This document shows, one piece after another, positions 56,614-64,000 of a DNA stretch of 64,000 nt; position 1 is the first letter of the stretch, and every line of letters begins with the position of its first letter. The stretch lies in NCBI RefSeq assembly GCF_008271365.1, contig NZ_CP043430.1, positions 2,232,001 to 2,296,000 of the forward strand, written 5' to 3'. This DNA comes from Microbacterium sp. 1S1. GTDB taxonomy: Bacteria; Actinomycetota; Actinomycetes; Actinomycetales; Microbacteriaceae. Made by a program: the position numbers and the translations under genes. The notes under the pieces are model-generated. The model made no database searches. It was not told where the DNA came from and saw only the letters and a list, made by a program, of their open reading frames with translations.

Positions 56614-58374
56614 GTGGTCACTCGTCTTTCGAACTTCTTCCTCCGTACGCTCCGCGAAGATCCCGCCGGTGCCGAGATCGCCAGTCACAAGCTGCTGATC
56701 CGTGCCGGCTACATCCGACCGCAGGCCGCAGGGATCTTCGCCTGGCTGCCGCTGGGCCTGCGCGTCAAGGCGAAGATCGAGACCGTCATCCGCGAGGAGA
56801 TGGCCGCCGCCGGCGCCCAGGAGGTGCACTTCCCCGCGCTCATGCCCCGGGAGGCGTACGAAGCCACCGGCCGCTGGGAGGAGTACGGGGACCTGCTGTT
56901 CCGGCTGCAGGACCGCAAGGGGGGCGACTACCTCCTCGCGCCCACCCATGAGGAGGCGTTCACGCTCCTCGTGAAGGACCTGTACTCGTCGTACAAGGAC
57001 CTCCCGCTGACGCTCTTCCAGATCCAGGACAAGTACCGCGACGAGGCTCGGCCCCGCGCCGGGCTCCTCCGCGGCCGCGAGTTCACGATGAAGGATGCGT
57101 ACTCGTTCGATGCGTCCGACGAAGGGCTCGAAGCCAGCTATCAGGCGCAGCGGGATGCGTACGAGCGCATCTTCCAGCGTCTGGGTCTCGAGTACGCGAT
57201 CGTGCAGGCCGACGCCGGGGCCATGGGCGGTTCCCGGAGCGAGGAGTTCCTGCACCCGACCCCCGTGGGCGAAGACACGTTCGTCCGCAGCGCCGGCGGC
57301 TACGCGGCCAACGTCGAGGCGTTCAGCACTCCCGTTCCGGCTCCGGTCCCGTTCGACGCCGACGGGGCTCCCGTGGTCTTCGACTCGCCGGACACGCCCA
57401 CCATCGAGACGCTGGTCGCGCACTGCAACCGCGAGCTCGACGGCGACTACACCGCGGCGGACACGCTCAAGAACGTCGTCCTCGCCCTGAAGCACCTCGA
57501 CGGCACCCGGGAACTCGTCATCGTCGGCATCCCGGGCGATCGCGAGGTGGACGAGAAGCGGGCCGAGGTCGCCTTCGCCCCGGCGGAGGTGGAGACCGCG
57601 TCCGCGGAGGACTTCGAGAACAACCCGCTCCTGGTGAAGGGGTACATCGGCCCGTGGTCGCCGACGGGGGCCGTGCTGGGAGAGGAGTCCGCCACCGGCA
57701 TCCGCTACCTCGTCGACCCCCGCGTGAGCGAAGGTACGAGCTGGATCACCGGCGCGAACATCGACCAGAAGCACGCGCACTCGGTCGTCGCCGGTCGCGA
57801 CTTCGAGGCCGACGGCATCGTCGAGATCGCGAACGTGCGCGCCGGCGACCCCGCGCCCGACGGCTCCGGTCCGGTCGAGCTCGCGCGCGGCATGGAGATC
57901 GGTCACGTCTTCCAGCTCGGACGCAAGTACGCCGAAGCGCTCGGCCTGAAGGTCCTCAACGAGAACGGCAAGCTCGTCACGGTCACGATGGGCTCGTACG
58001 GCATCGGCGTCACGCGGATCCTGGCGATCATCGCCGAGCTCAACAACGACGACAAGGGTCTGATCTGGCCGGCATCCGTCGCCCCGTTCGACGTCCAGGT
58101 CGTCGCCGCCGGCCGCGACCAGGTCGCCTTCGACGTCGCGGAAGACCTGTCCACGCGCCTCGACGCCGCCGGTCTGGATGTGCTCTACGACGACCGTCCG
58201 AAGGTGTCGCCGGGCGTCAAGTTCGGTGACGCCGAGCTGGTCGGCGTTCCGAAGATCGTGATCGTGGGGCGAGGAGCCGCCGACGGCGAGGTGGAGTTCT
58301 GGGACCGCCGCACGGGTGAGCGCGAGGCGGTCTCGGTCGCCGATGCCGTGGAGCGGCTCACCGTCCGGCGCTGA
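56614..58374 (+). CDS. proS: Prolyl-tRNA synthetase (bacterial type with editing insert)
   Basis: A 586-residue class II synthetase. Motif 1 region is [22 protein letters not shown], motif 2 is [31 protein letters not shown], and motif 3 is [16 protein letters not shown]. Between motifs 2 and 3 is the INS editing domain (about 225-390, including [14 protein letters not shown]) that removes mischarged Ala. An anticodon-binding domain ends the protein. Length is typical. rimP-nusA usually follow; here PNPOx and LOG genes intervene. Confidence 0.96.
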   Translation: MVTRLSNFFLRTLREDPAGAEIASHKLLIRAGYIRPQAAGIFAWLPLGLRVKAKIETVIREEMAAAGAQEVHFPALMPREAYEATGRWEEYGDLLFRLQDRKGGDYLLAPTHEEAFTLLVKDLYSSYKDLPLTLFQIQDKYRDEARPRAGLLRGREFTMKDAYSFDASDEGLEASYQAQRDAYERIFQRLGLEYAIVQADAGAMGGSRSEEFLHPTPVGEDTFVRSAGGYAANVEAFSTPVPAPVPFDADGAPVVFDSPDTPTIETLVAHCNRELDGDYTAADTLKNVVLALKHLDGTRELVIVGIPGDREVDEKRAEVAFAPAEVETASAEDFENNPLLVKGYIGPWSPTGAVLGEESATGIRYLVDPRVSEGTSWITGANIDQKHAHSVVAGRDFEADGIVEIANVRAGDPAPDGSGPVELARGMEIGHVFQLGRKYAEALGLKVLNENGKLVTVTMGSYGIGVTRILAIIAELNNDDKGLIWPASVAPFDVQVVAAGRDQVAFDVAEDLSTRLDAAGLDVLYDDRPKVSPGVKFGDAELVGVPKIVIVGRGAADGEVEFWDRRTGEREAVSVADAVERLTVRR

Positions 58375-58395
58375 CGACGCGTACCGTGTGGCCGC

Positions 58396-58899
58396 TCAGC
58401 AGGTGATGCGGCCGTGGTTCATGATGTCGTCGTCCGGGGTGTCTCGGGTCACCAGGGCCTTGAGCGCCCCGGCGGCCATCGCGACCTTGCCCTTCGACGG
58501 TTCCCAGAACTCCGCCACGACCGGCGTGACCTTGAGGAGCGCGATGCCCGGCGTGTCGAGCCCGTCCTCGAACCAGACGTCGAGGGAAGGGGAGTACAGC
58601 TCCTCCATCTTGGCCCGGTCGTGCACGATCTCGGCGGTGCCGGCGACGGACACATAGCGCATGCCCCTGGCATCGCAGTAGGCCAGCCCGACGTCGTGAT
58701 GGCGACGAGCCTCCTCCACCTTCTCCGTGTCCTCGGCCGTGAAGAACCAGATGGCGCCGGCGTCGTCCATCTGCCTGGTGGACATGGGCCGGCTGACGAG
58801 ATTCCCCTCCGGATCGGTGGTGGTCAGCATCGTGAAGTCGATGTCCTCCACGAGCTCGGCGACGCGGGCGAGGGCTTCGGGGCCGGTGATCTCTGTCAT
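58396..58899 (-). CDS. Pyridoxamine 5'-phosphate oxidase-fold (general stress protein 26-like)
   Basis: A 167-residue split-barrel flavin-binding protein. Key parts are DFTMLTTTDPEGNLVSRPMSTRQMD at the N-terminus, IWFFTAEDTEKVEEAR, VGLAYCDARGMRYVSVAGTAEIV, and a late WFEDGLDTPGIALLKVTPVVAEFWEPSKGKV. This is the GS26/YzzA-type branch seen near stress genes, which binds FMN or F420 in relatives; the substrate is not known. The start is ATG 58899. It converges on proS. Confidence 0.85.
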   Translation of the reverse strand: MTEITGPEALARVAELVEDIDFTMLTTTDPEGNLVSRPMSTRQMDDAGAIWFFTAEDTEKVEEARRHHDVGLAYCDARGMRYVSVAGTAEIVHDRAKMEELYSPSLDVWFEDGLDTPGIALLKVTPVVAEFWEPSKGKVAMAAGALKALVTRDTPDDDIMNHGRITC

Positions 58900-59032
58900 G
58901 TCGTCATGATGCCCGGCACGGTGATGTCGGGCACGGGCGTTGACAGTGTCCGGGGCACGTGCTCTGAAGCGGCGCCGGTGCGCCCTCGGCGTTGCGCCTC
59001 GTCGGGCGCTCGCCGCGTGGGACGCTGGGGTC

Positions 59033-60073
59033 ATGACCGAGGAACCACTGCCGGCCGCTCTGAGCGACGAGATCAACCACGTGCTGGATGAGGCCGGCGT
59101 GTCCGCGGACCGCCGCCTCGTGATGCGGATGCTGCGCACGGCAGTGCTTCTCGGCGAGGACGGGACCGATCGCCTCGACCTCAAGATCGCATCGGCGGCC
59201 CTGGCCGAGATGCGCGATGCCTTCCGTCTGTTCGCTCCGTTCCGCGGCGTCCCGAAGGTCACGGTATTCGGGTCGGCGCGCACGCTGCACGACGATCCGC
59301 TCTACCTTCAGGCTCGCGACGTCGCCGCTGCTCTCGCGAGTGACGGGTGGATGGTCGTGACCGGTGCCGGTCCCGGGATCATGCAGGCGGCGGCCGAGGG
59401 GGCGGGCCCGGCCCTGTCGCTCGGCGTCTCCATCCGCCTCCCGTTCGAGGAGAAGGCGAACGGCCTCGTCGCGGGGAGTGACCAGGTCGTCGCGATGAAG
59501 TACTTCTTCACCCGCAAGCTCATGCTCATCAAGGAATCCAGCGGTTTCATCTGCCTCCCCGGTGGATTCGGGACGCTGGACGAGATGTTCGAGCTGCTCA
59601 CCCTCCAGCAGACCGGGAAGGCCGAGCCGACGCCGATCGTGCTGCTGGACGAGAAGGGCGGATCGTTCTGGCAGGGCATGCGACGCTTCGTCGACGAGCA
59701 TCTCGCCCCGATGGGTGTCATCTCCCCGGGGGACTTCGATCGCGTCGTCATCACCGATTCCGTCGAGGAGGCCCGCGCCGAGATCACGGGGTTCTGGCGC
59801 AACTACGACTCGCTGCGCTGGGTCGGCGGGACTCTGGTGCTGCGGCTCAAGGCCGAGCCGACGGATGCCGAGATCGACGACCTCAACACGAGATTCGCGG
59901 CGCTCCTGTCGACCGGACGCATCGAGCGGACCGCTCCGCGCTCGCCCGAGGTCGCCGACGACGACCGGCTCGACCTCCCGCGTCTCGCCCTCCACCTGGA
60001 TCAGCGGCAGGTCGGCAACCTCTTCCGGCTGATCGGCGCGCTCAACGCGCTTCCGTCCGCGCCCGAGGCCTGA
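59033..60073 (+). CDS. LOG-family protein (lysine decarboxylase-like, TIGR00730-type)
   Basis: A 346-residue protein. The Rossmann core has VTVFGSARTLHDDPLY, VVTGAGPGIMQAAAEGA and the family motif LPGGFGTLDEMFELLTLQQTG. It has extra N-terminal (about 70 residues) and C-terminal (about 90 residues) extensions over classical LOG. LOG proteins release bases from nucleoside 5'-monophosphates (cytokinin activation in plants); the bacterial role is uncertain. The start ATG 59033 is preceded by GACGCT at the 6-nt spacing, a poor -10 match. Confidence 0.83.
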   Translation: MTEEPLPAALSDEINHVLDEAGVSADRRLVMRMLRTAVLLGEDGTDRLDLKIASAALAEMRDAFRLFAPFRGVPKVTVFGSARTLHDDPLYLQARDVAAALASDGWMVVTGAGPGIMQAAAEGAGPALSLGVSIRLPFEEKANGLVAGSDQVVAMKYFFTRKLMLIKESSGFICLPGGFGTLDEMFELLTLQQTGKAEPTPIVLLDEKGGSFWQGMRRFVDEHLAPMGVISPGDFDRVVITDSVEEARAEITGFWRNYDSLRWVGGTLVLRLKAEPTDAEIDDLNTRFAALLSTGRIERTAPRSPEVADDDRLDLPRLALHLDQRQVGNLFRLIGALNALPSAPEA

Positions 60074-60210
60074 ACGTCCGGCGCGGTCACGCGGGCGGGC
60101 AGGCGGTCACGCGGCAACAGGCGGGTCCCGGGCGGAGAGCCTGCCCCCGCGCGAATGACTGTACCCGAGGAGGCCCGGCATCCCGGATCGCCGTCCCGAG
60201 CCGCACAGGG

Positions 60211-60216
60211 TATCGT
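60211..60216 (+). promoter_or_regulatory. Putative -10 box (TATCGT) upstream of nusA
   Basis: TATCGT, 7 nt before ATG 60224 of a 12-codon ORF, and 57 nt before the nusA ATG. Confidence 0.5.
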
Positions 60217-60223
60217 TGTACGG

Positions 60224-60262
60224 ATGTCGCGTGTGCATTCCGGCGCGACGAGAGCTGAATAG
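60224..60262 (+). CDS. 12-residue mini-ORF in the nusA leader
   Basis: ATG 60224 to TAG 60262, peptide M-S-R-V-H-S-G-A-T-R-A-E. It follows TATCGT at leaderless spacing and ends 1 nt before the GGAGG ribosome site of nusA. If translated it could couple or pace nusA expression. Confidence 0.35.
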   Translation: MSRVHSGATRAE

Positions 60263-60272
60263 GGAGGCCGTC

Positions 60273-61256
60273 ATGGACATCGAACTGAGTCTGCTGCGAG
60301 GGATCGAGAAGGAGAAGGCGATCCCGTTCGACGAGCTCGTCGCGATCATCGAGCAGGCGATCCTGACCGCGTACTCCAAGCACGTCTCGCCCGACGGCGC
60401 GACGCCGGAGGGCGTCCGTGTGCACCTCGACCGCAAGACCGGCCACGTCGCCGTGCTGCAGGTCGTCCGCGACGACGAGGGTGCTGTCATCGGCGAGGAG
60501 GAGGCCACCCCGGATGACTTCGGGCGCATCGCCGCGTTCGCCGCCAAGCAGGTCATCAGCCAGCGTCTTCGCGACATCGCCGACGACGCCGTCCTCGGCG
60601 AGTTCAAGGGCAAGGAGGGCGACATCGTCGCCGGTGTGATCCAGCAGGGTCCGAATCCTCGCATGATCCACGTCGACCTCGGATCCGTCGAGGCCATCCT
60701 CCCGCCTGAAGAGCAGGTGCCGGGGGAGGAGTACACGCACGGCTCCCGTCTGCGCGTCTACGTCACGAGCGTCGCCAAGGGACTCAAGGGACCGCAGATC
60801 ACGGTGTCGCGCACGCATCCTGGCCTCGTCCGCAAGCTCTTCGCCCTCGAGGTGCCGGAGATCGCCGCCGGGCTCGTCGAGATCGTCGCGCTCGCCCGTG
60901 AGGCGGGCCATCGCACGAAGATCGCCGTGAAGGCGAACGACCCGTCCATCAACGCCAAGGGTGCCTGCATCGGCGAGATGGGACGCCGCGTGCGCGCGGT
61001 CACGGAGGAGCTGGCGGGGGAGAAGATCGACATCGTCGACTACGACACCGACCTGCCGGCGTTCGTGGCGCACGCATTGTCGCCCGCGAAGGTCACGAGC
61101 TCGTTCGTCCTCGATGCGAGCACCAAGGCCGTGCGTGCCCTCGTGCCGGATTATCAGCTGTCGCTCGCGATCGGCAAGGAGGGCCAGAACGCGCGTCTGG
61201 CCGCGAAGCTCACCGGCGCCAAGATCGACATCCAGCCGGACAGCGTCCTCGACTGA
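60273..61256 (+). CDS. nusA: Transcription termination/antitermination factor NusA
   Basis: A 327-residue RNA polymerase-binding factor. Residues about 1-120 form the N-terminal domain (MDIELSLLRGIEKEKAI start), about 128-200 the S1 domain, and about 205-327 two KH domains (ISRTHPGLVRKLF, KANDPSINAKGACIGEMGRRVRAV, YQLSLAIGKEGQNARLAAKLTG). There is no C-terminal acidic repeat, which matches the actinobacterial form. It starts at ATG 60273 with GGAGG upstream. ylxR and infB follow in the usual order. Confidence 0.95.
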   Translation: MDIELSLLRGIEKEKAIPFDELVAIIEQAILTAYSKHVSPDGATPEGVRVHLDRKTGHVAVLQVVRDDEGAVIGEEEATPDDFGRIAAFAAKQVISQRLRDIADDAVLGEFKGKEGDIVAGVIQQGPNPRMIHVDLGSVEAILPPEEQVPGEEYTHGSRLRVYVTSVAKGLKGPQITVSRTHPGLVRKLFALEVPEIAAGLVEIVALAREAGHRTKIAVKANDPSINAKGACIGEMGRRVRAVTEELAGEKIDIVDYDTDLPAFVAHALSPAKVTSSFVLDASTKAVRALVPDYQLSLAIGKEGQNARLAAKLTGAKIDIQPDSVLD

Positions 61257-61316
61257 CCCTGTCCGCCTCGCCGCCACGCCCTGTGGAGGCGAGGAGGGAC
61301 GGAACGCAGGTGTAAG

Positions 61317-61571
61317 ATGGAACCCGTACGAACGTGCGTCGGTTGCCGTACGCGTGCTCCCCGCTCCACTCTGCTCAGGGTGGTGGCCCAGAACGACACC
61401 CTCGTCCCCGATGAGCGTGCCGTCCTGCCGGGGCGTGGCGCGTGGGTGCATCCGACTCCCGAGTGCATGGAAACCGCCCTGCGGCGTCGAGCTTTCGGAA
61501 GAGCACTGCGTGTGACCACTCAGCTGGACACACGGATCTTCGAACAGCACCCACCAAGAAACAAAGGCTGA
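61317..61571 (+). CDS. ylxR: YlxR (DUF448) RNA-binding protein
   Basis: An 84-residue nucleic-acid-binding protein of the nusA-infB cluster. The family signature is VRTCVGCRTRAPRSTLLRVV, then GRGAWVHPTPECMETALRRRAFGRALR. In other bacteria YlxR binds RNA, including RNase P RNA. It starts 60 nt after nusA. Confidence 0.93.
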   Translation: MEPVRTCVGCRTRAPRSTLLRVVAQNDTLVPDERAVLPGRGAWVHPTPECMETALRRRAFGRALRVTTQLDTRIFEQHPPRNKG

Positions 61572-61665
61572 ACAGCTATGGAAACAAAGTGAACGGCTCG
61601 AAATGAGACCCGTCCGCGACTAGTGGTCTGCCCTGTCTGGGCAGACCGACCCAGACAGGAGAATT
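61572..61665 (+). promoter_or_regulatory. infB leader with two competing hairpins and two tiny ORFs
   Basis: Hairpin A pairs 61625-61632 with 61640-61647 (8 bp, GGTCTGCC/GGCAGACC). Hairpin B pairs 61632-61641 with 61650-61659 (10 bp, CCTGTCTGGG/CCCAGACAGG) and takes part of the infB ribosome site (AGGAG, 61657-61661). They share bases, so only one can form at a time. Two mini-ORFs precede them: METK (61579-61593) and MRPVRD (61603-61623), the second ending 1 nt before hairpin A. Confidence 0.5.
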
Positions 61666-64000
61666 GTGGCTGGTAAACCACGCGTACATGAGATCGCCGC
61701 TGAACTCGGCGTCGACAGCAAGGTCGCACTTGCGAAGCTCAAGGAGCTCGGCGAGTTCGTGAAGAGCCCGTCCTCGACGGTCGAGCCGCCGGTGGCGCGC
61801 AAGCTGCGCGCCGCGATCGAGGCCGACCCGTCGCTCAAGGCTGCCGCCGAGCCTGCCGCGGCGAAGCCCGCGGCCAAGCCGGCGCCGAAGTCCTCGGCGC
61901 CTACCCCCGGCCCGAAGCCCGGGCCCAAGCCGGGCCCCGCGGCTCCGGCAGCACCGGCACCGGCACCGGCGCCCGCGCCTGCGGCGCAGAAGGCTCCGAG
62001 CCCGTCGGCGCCCGCGAAGCCGTCGGCTCCGGCCCCGGCTGCGCCGTCCTCCGGTGACGGCAACGCGCCGAAGCCCGGCGCGCCTCGCCCCGGCAACAAC
62101 CCGTTCTCGTCCGCTCAGGGCATGGGCCAGCGTCCCGCGGGTCCCCGTCCCGGCAACAATCCCTTCGCTTCGGCGCAGGGGATGGGCCAGCGGCCGACCC
62201 CCGGCAACATCCCGCGCCCGCAGGCGCCCCGTCCCGGTGCTCCGCGCCCTGGCGCCCCGCGTCCCGGCTCGCCGCGACCCGGCGCCCCTCGCGGTGGCCA
62301 GGGCGGTCGTCCCGGTGCTCCGTTCCAGCAGCGTACGGGCGGCCCCGGTCGTCCCGGCGGCGGTGGCGGTCCCGGTGCGGGTCCCCGTCCCGGTGGCGGC
62401 TTCGCCGGTCGCCCTGGTGGTGGCGGTCGTGGCCGCGGCCCCGGTGGCGGTACCGCCGGTGCCTTCGGTAAGGGCGGCGGCAAGAGCAAGCAGCGCAAGT
62501 CGCGGCGGGCGAAGCGGCAAGAGTTCGAGATGCGGAGCGCCCCGGTCGTCGGCGGCGTCAACGTCACGCGCGGCAACGGCGAGACGATCCGCATGCGTCG
62601 CGGTGCGTCCATCGCGGACTTCGCCGACAAGATCGAGGCACTGACCGGCTACACCGTGCAGCCGGGCACGCTCGTCACGATCCTCTTCAACCTCGGCGAG
62701 ATGGCTACGGCCACCGAGTCGCTGGACGAGGCCACCTTCGAGGTCCTCGGTGAGGAGCTGGGCTACAAGGTCCAGATGGTCTCGCCCGAGGACGAGGACA
62801 AGGAGCTCCTCGAGGGCTTCGGTCTCGACCTCGAGAAGGAGCTGGAGGAGGAGAGCGAGGACGACCTCGAGATCCGTCCGCCGGTCGTCACCGTCATGGG
62901 TCACGTCGACCACGGTAAGACGCGCCTCCTCGACGCGATCCGTCAGACCAACGTCATCGAGGGTGAGGCCGGTGGCATCACCCAGCACATCGGTGCCTAC
63001 CAGGTCTGGACCGAGCACGAGGGGATCGAGCGGGCGATCACGTTCATCGACACCCCCGGTCACGAGGCGTTCACCGCCATGCGTGCCCGTGGTGCGCAGG
63101 TCACCGACCTCGCGATTCTCGTGGTCGCGGCCGATGACGGCATCATGCCGCAGACGGTGGAGGCGCTGAACCACGCCCAGGCGGCGAACGTGCCGATCGT
63201 GGTCGCGGTGAACAAGGTCGACAAGCCCGAGGCCAACCCGGCCAAGGTGCGTCAGCAGCTCACCGAGTACGGTCTGGTGGCCGAGGAGTACGGCGGCGAC
63301 GTCATGTTCGTCGATGTCTCCGCCCGCGCCAACACCGGCATCCAGGAGCTCCTGGACGCCGTGCTGCTGACGGCGGACGCCGGCCTCGACCTCACCGCCA
63401 ACCCGAACAAGGCCGCGCGTGGTGTCGCCATCGAGGCGAAGCTCGACAAGGGCCGCGGTTCGGTCGCGACCGTGCTGATCCAGTCCGGAACGCTGCGGGT
63501 CGGTGACGCGATCGTGGCGGGCACCGCGTACGGCCGCGTCCGCGCGATGATCGACGAGAACGGTGAGGTCGTCGAGGCGGCCGCTCCGTCCCGGCCGGTC
63601 CAGGTGCAGGGTCTGAACTCCGTGCCGCGTGCCGGCGACGTCTTCATCGTCACCGAGGAAGACCGCATGGCGCGTCAGATCGCGGAGAAGCGCGAAGCCG
63701 TCGAGCGCAACGCTCAGCTGGCGAAGGCCCGCAAGCGCATCTCGCTCGAGGACTTCACCCGTGCTCTCGAAGAGGGCAAGGTCGAGTCGCTCAACCTCAT
63801 CATCAAGGGTGACGTCTCCGGTGCCGTCGAGGCGCTGGAGGAGTCGCTCCTCAAGATCGAGGTCGACGACTCGGTGCAGCTGCGCATCATCCACCGCGGT
63901 GTCGGTGCGATCACCGAGTCCGACGTGAACCTGGCGACGATCGACAACGCGATCATCGTGGGCTTCAATGTCCGCCCCGACACGAAGGCGCGCGAGCGCG
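61666..64000 (+). CDS. infB: Translation initiation factor IF-2 (right edge of window, C-terminus missing)
   Basis: The frame is open to the window end, so about 778 residues are visible. GTG 61666 has AGGAG 4 nt upstream. The N-terminus [21 protein letters not shown] is the usual IF2_N domain. Residues about 60-290 are a Pro/Ala/Gly/Arg-rich linker with repeats such as [18 protein letters not shown] second IF2_N-type region precedes the G domain: G1 GHVDHGKT at 412-419, G3 DTPGHEAF, G4 NKVD. Domain II then reads [15 protein letters not shown]. The window ends in the third domain. Confidence 0.95.
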   Translation, partial: MAGKPRVHEIAAELGVDSKVALAKLKELGEFVKSPSSTVEPPVARKLRAAIEADPSLKAAAEPAAAKPAAKPAPKSSAPTPGPKPGPKPGPAAPAAPAPAPAPAPAAQKAPSPSAPAKPSAPAPAAPSSGDGNAPKPGAPRPGNNPFSSAQGMGQRPAGPRPGNNPFASAQGMGQRPTPGNIPRPQAPRPGAPRPGAPRPGSPRPGAPRGGQGGRPGAPFQQRTGGPGRPGGGGGPGAGPRPGGGFAGRPGGGGRGRGPGGGTAGAFGKGGGKSKQRKSRRAKRQEFEMRSAPVVGGVNVTRGNGETIRMRRGASIADFADKIEALTGYTVQPGTLVTILFNLGEMATATESLDEATFEVLGEELGYKVQMVSPEDEDKELLEGFGLDLEKELEEESEDDLEIRPPVVTVMGHVDHGKTRLLDAIRQTNVIEGEAGGITQHIGAYQVWTEHEGIERAITFIDTPGHEAFTAMRARGAQVTDLAILVVAADDGIMPQTVEALNHAQAANVPIVVAVNKVDKPEANPAKVRQQLTEYGLVAEEYGGDVMFVDVSARANTGIQELLDAVLLTADAGLDLTANPNKAARGVAIEAKLDKGRGSVATVLIQSGTLRVGDAIVAGTAYGRVRAMIDENGEVVEAAAPSRPVQVQGLNSVPRAGDVFIVTEEDRMARQIAEKREAVERNAQLAKARKRISLEDFTRALEEGKVESLNLIIKGDVSGAVEALEESLLKIEVDDSVQLRIIHRGVGAITESDVNLATIDNAIIVGFNVRPDTKARER

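Noticed and set aside
59021..59026. GACGCT as a leaderless -10 box of the LOG gene
   Set aside because: The spacing is right but the first T of TANNNT is missing, so it was not counted.

Overview
The window is about 70% G+C with dense, short-spaced genes. Gene order and protein families (actinobacterial Rho with a long Ala/Arg-rich insert, homoserine dehydrogenase-homoserine kinase-Rho-RF1-ATP synthase order, leaderless-type starts) point to an actinobacterium of the Microbacteriaceae, most likely Microbacterium. The genus is an inference from gene order and family resemblance. Almost everything here is core chromosome. I see no phage, insertion sequence, CRISPR array or defence island.

Layout. 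1-3.7 kb: copper export (end of a CPC-type CopA, a YHS-domain mini protein, a CPH-type CopB). 3.7-9.8 kb, minus strand: alcohol dehydrogenase with a translationally coupled unknown protein, CtaD, NhaA, a hidden 57-codon gene, tRNA-Arg(CCG) and an SGNH hydrolase. 9.9-19.4 kb: argS, a DUF2993 protein, two alpha/beta hydrolases flanking a headless TetR domain, a YihY-type membrane protein, then lysA-hom-thrB. 19.5-34.5 kb: rho, prfA, the opposed cysK-cysE pair, prmC, tsaC, a WecA/TagO-type transferase, atpI and the complete atpBEFHAGDC operon, closed by a 19-bp terminator. 34.5-42.5 kb: yaaA, a DUF5684-like membrane protein, a PP2C phosphatase, a frameshifted FtsK/EccC-type ATPase, asparaginase, OsmC and PlsC. 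42.6-53.3 kb: FKBP lipoprotein, dxr, murE, YcnI, a membrane protein, rseP, a fused TrpE-TrpG under a trp attenuator, ispG and an AlaX-like editing protein. 53.5-64 kb: nucleotidyltransferase, RNB ribonuclease, PEP-mutase-like protein, proS, a PNPOx-fold protein, a LOG protein, then nusA-ylxR-infB. infB is open at the right edge.

How genes fit together. lysA, hom and thrB belong to the aspartate family. dxr and ispG are both MEP-pathway enzymes. PrmC modifies the release factor RF1 encoded nearby. MurE and the WecA-like enzyme build the cell wall. nusA-ylxR-infB is the usual transcription/translation cluster, here without rimP in front.

Three things stand out. (1) Sixteen starts, on both strands, have TANNNT exactly 6 nt before the start codon, and four more have it at 7-9 nt. 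This is the arrangement expected for leaderless mRNAs, and it exposes two unannotated small ORFs and a leader peptide. (2) The fused anthranilate synthase gene has a textbook attenuator: an 11-aa leader peptide with tandem Trp codons, a 1:2 stem, an antiterminator and a terminator. (3) Three genes (DUF5684 tail, FtsK-like ATPase, murE start) each become normal if one C/G is removed from a short C or G run. This suggests residual indel errors in the assembly, or less likely real slippage sites.
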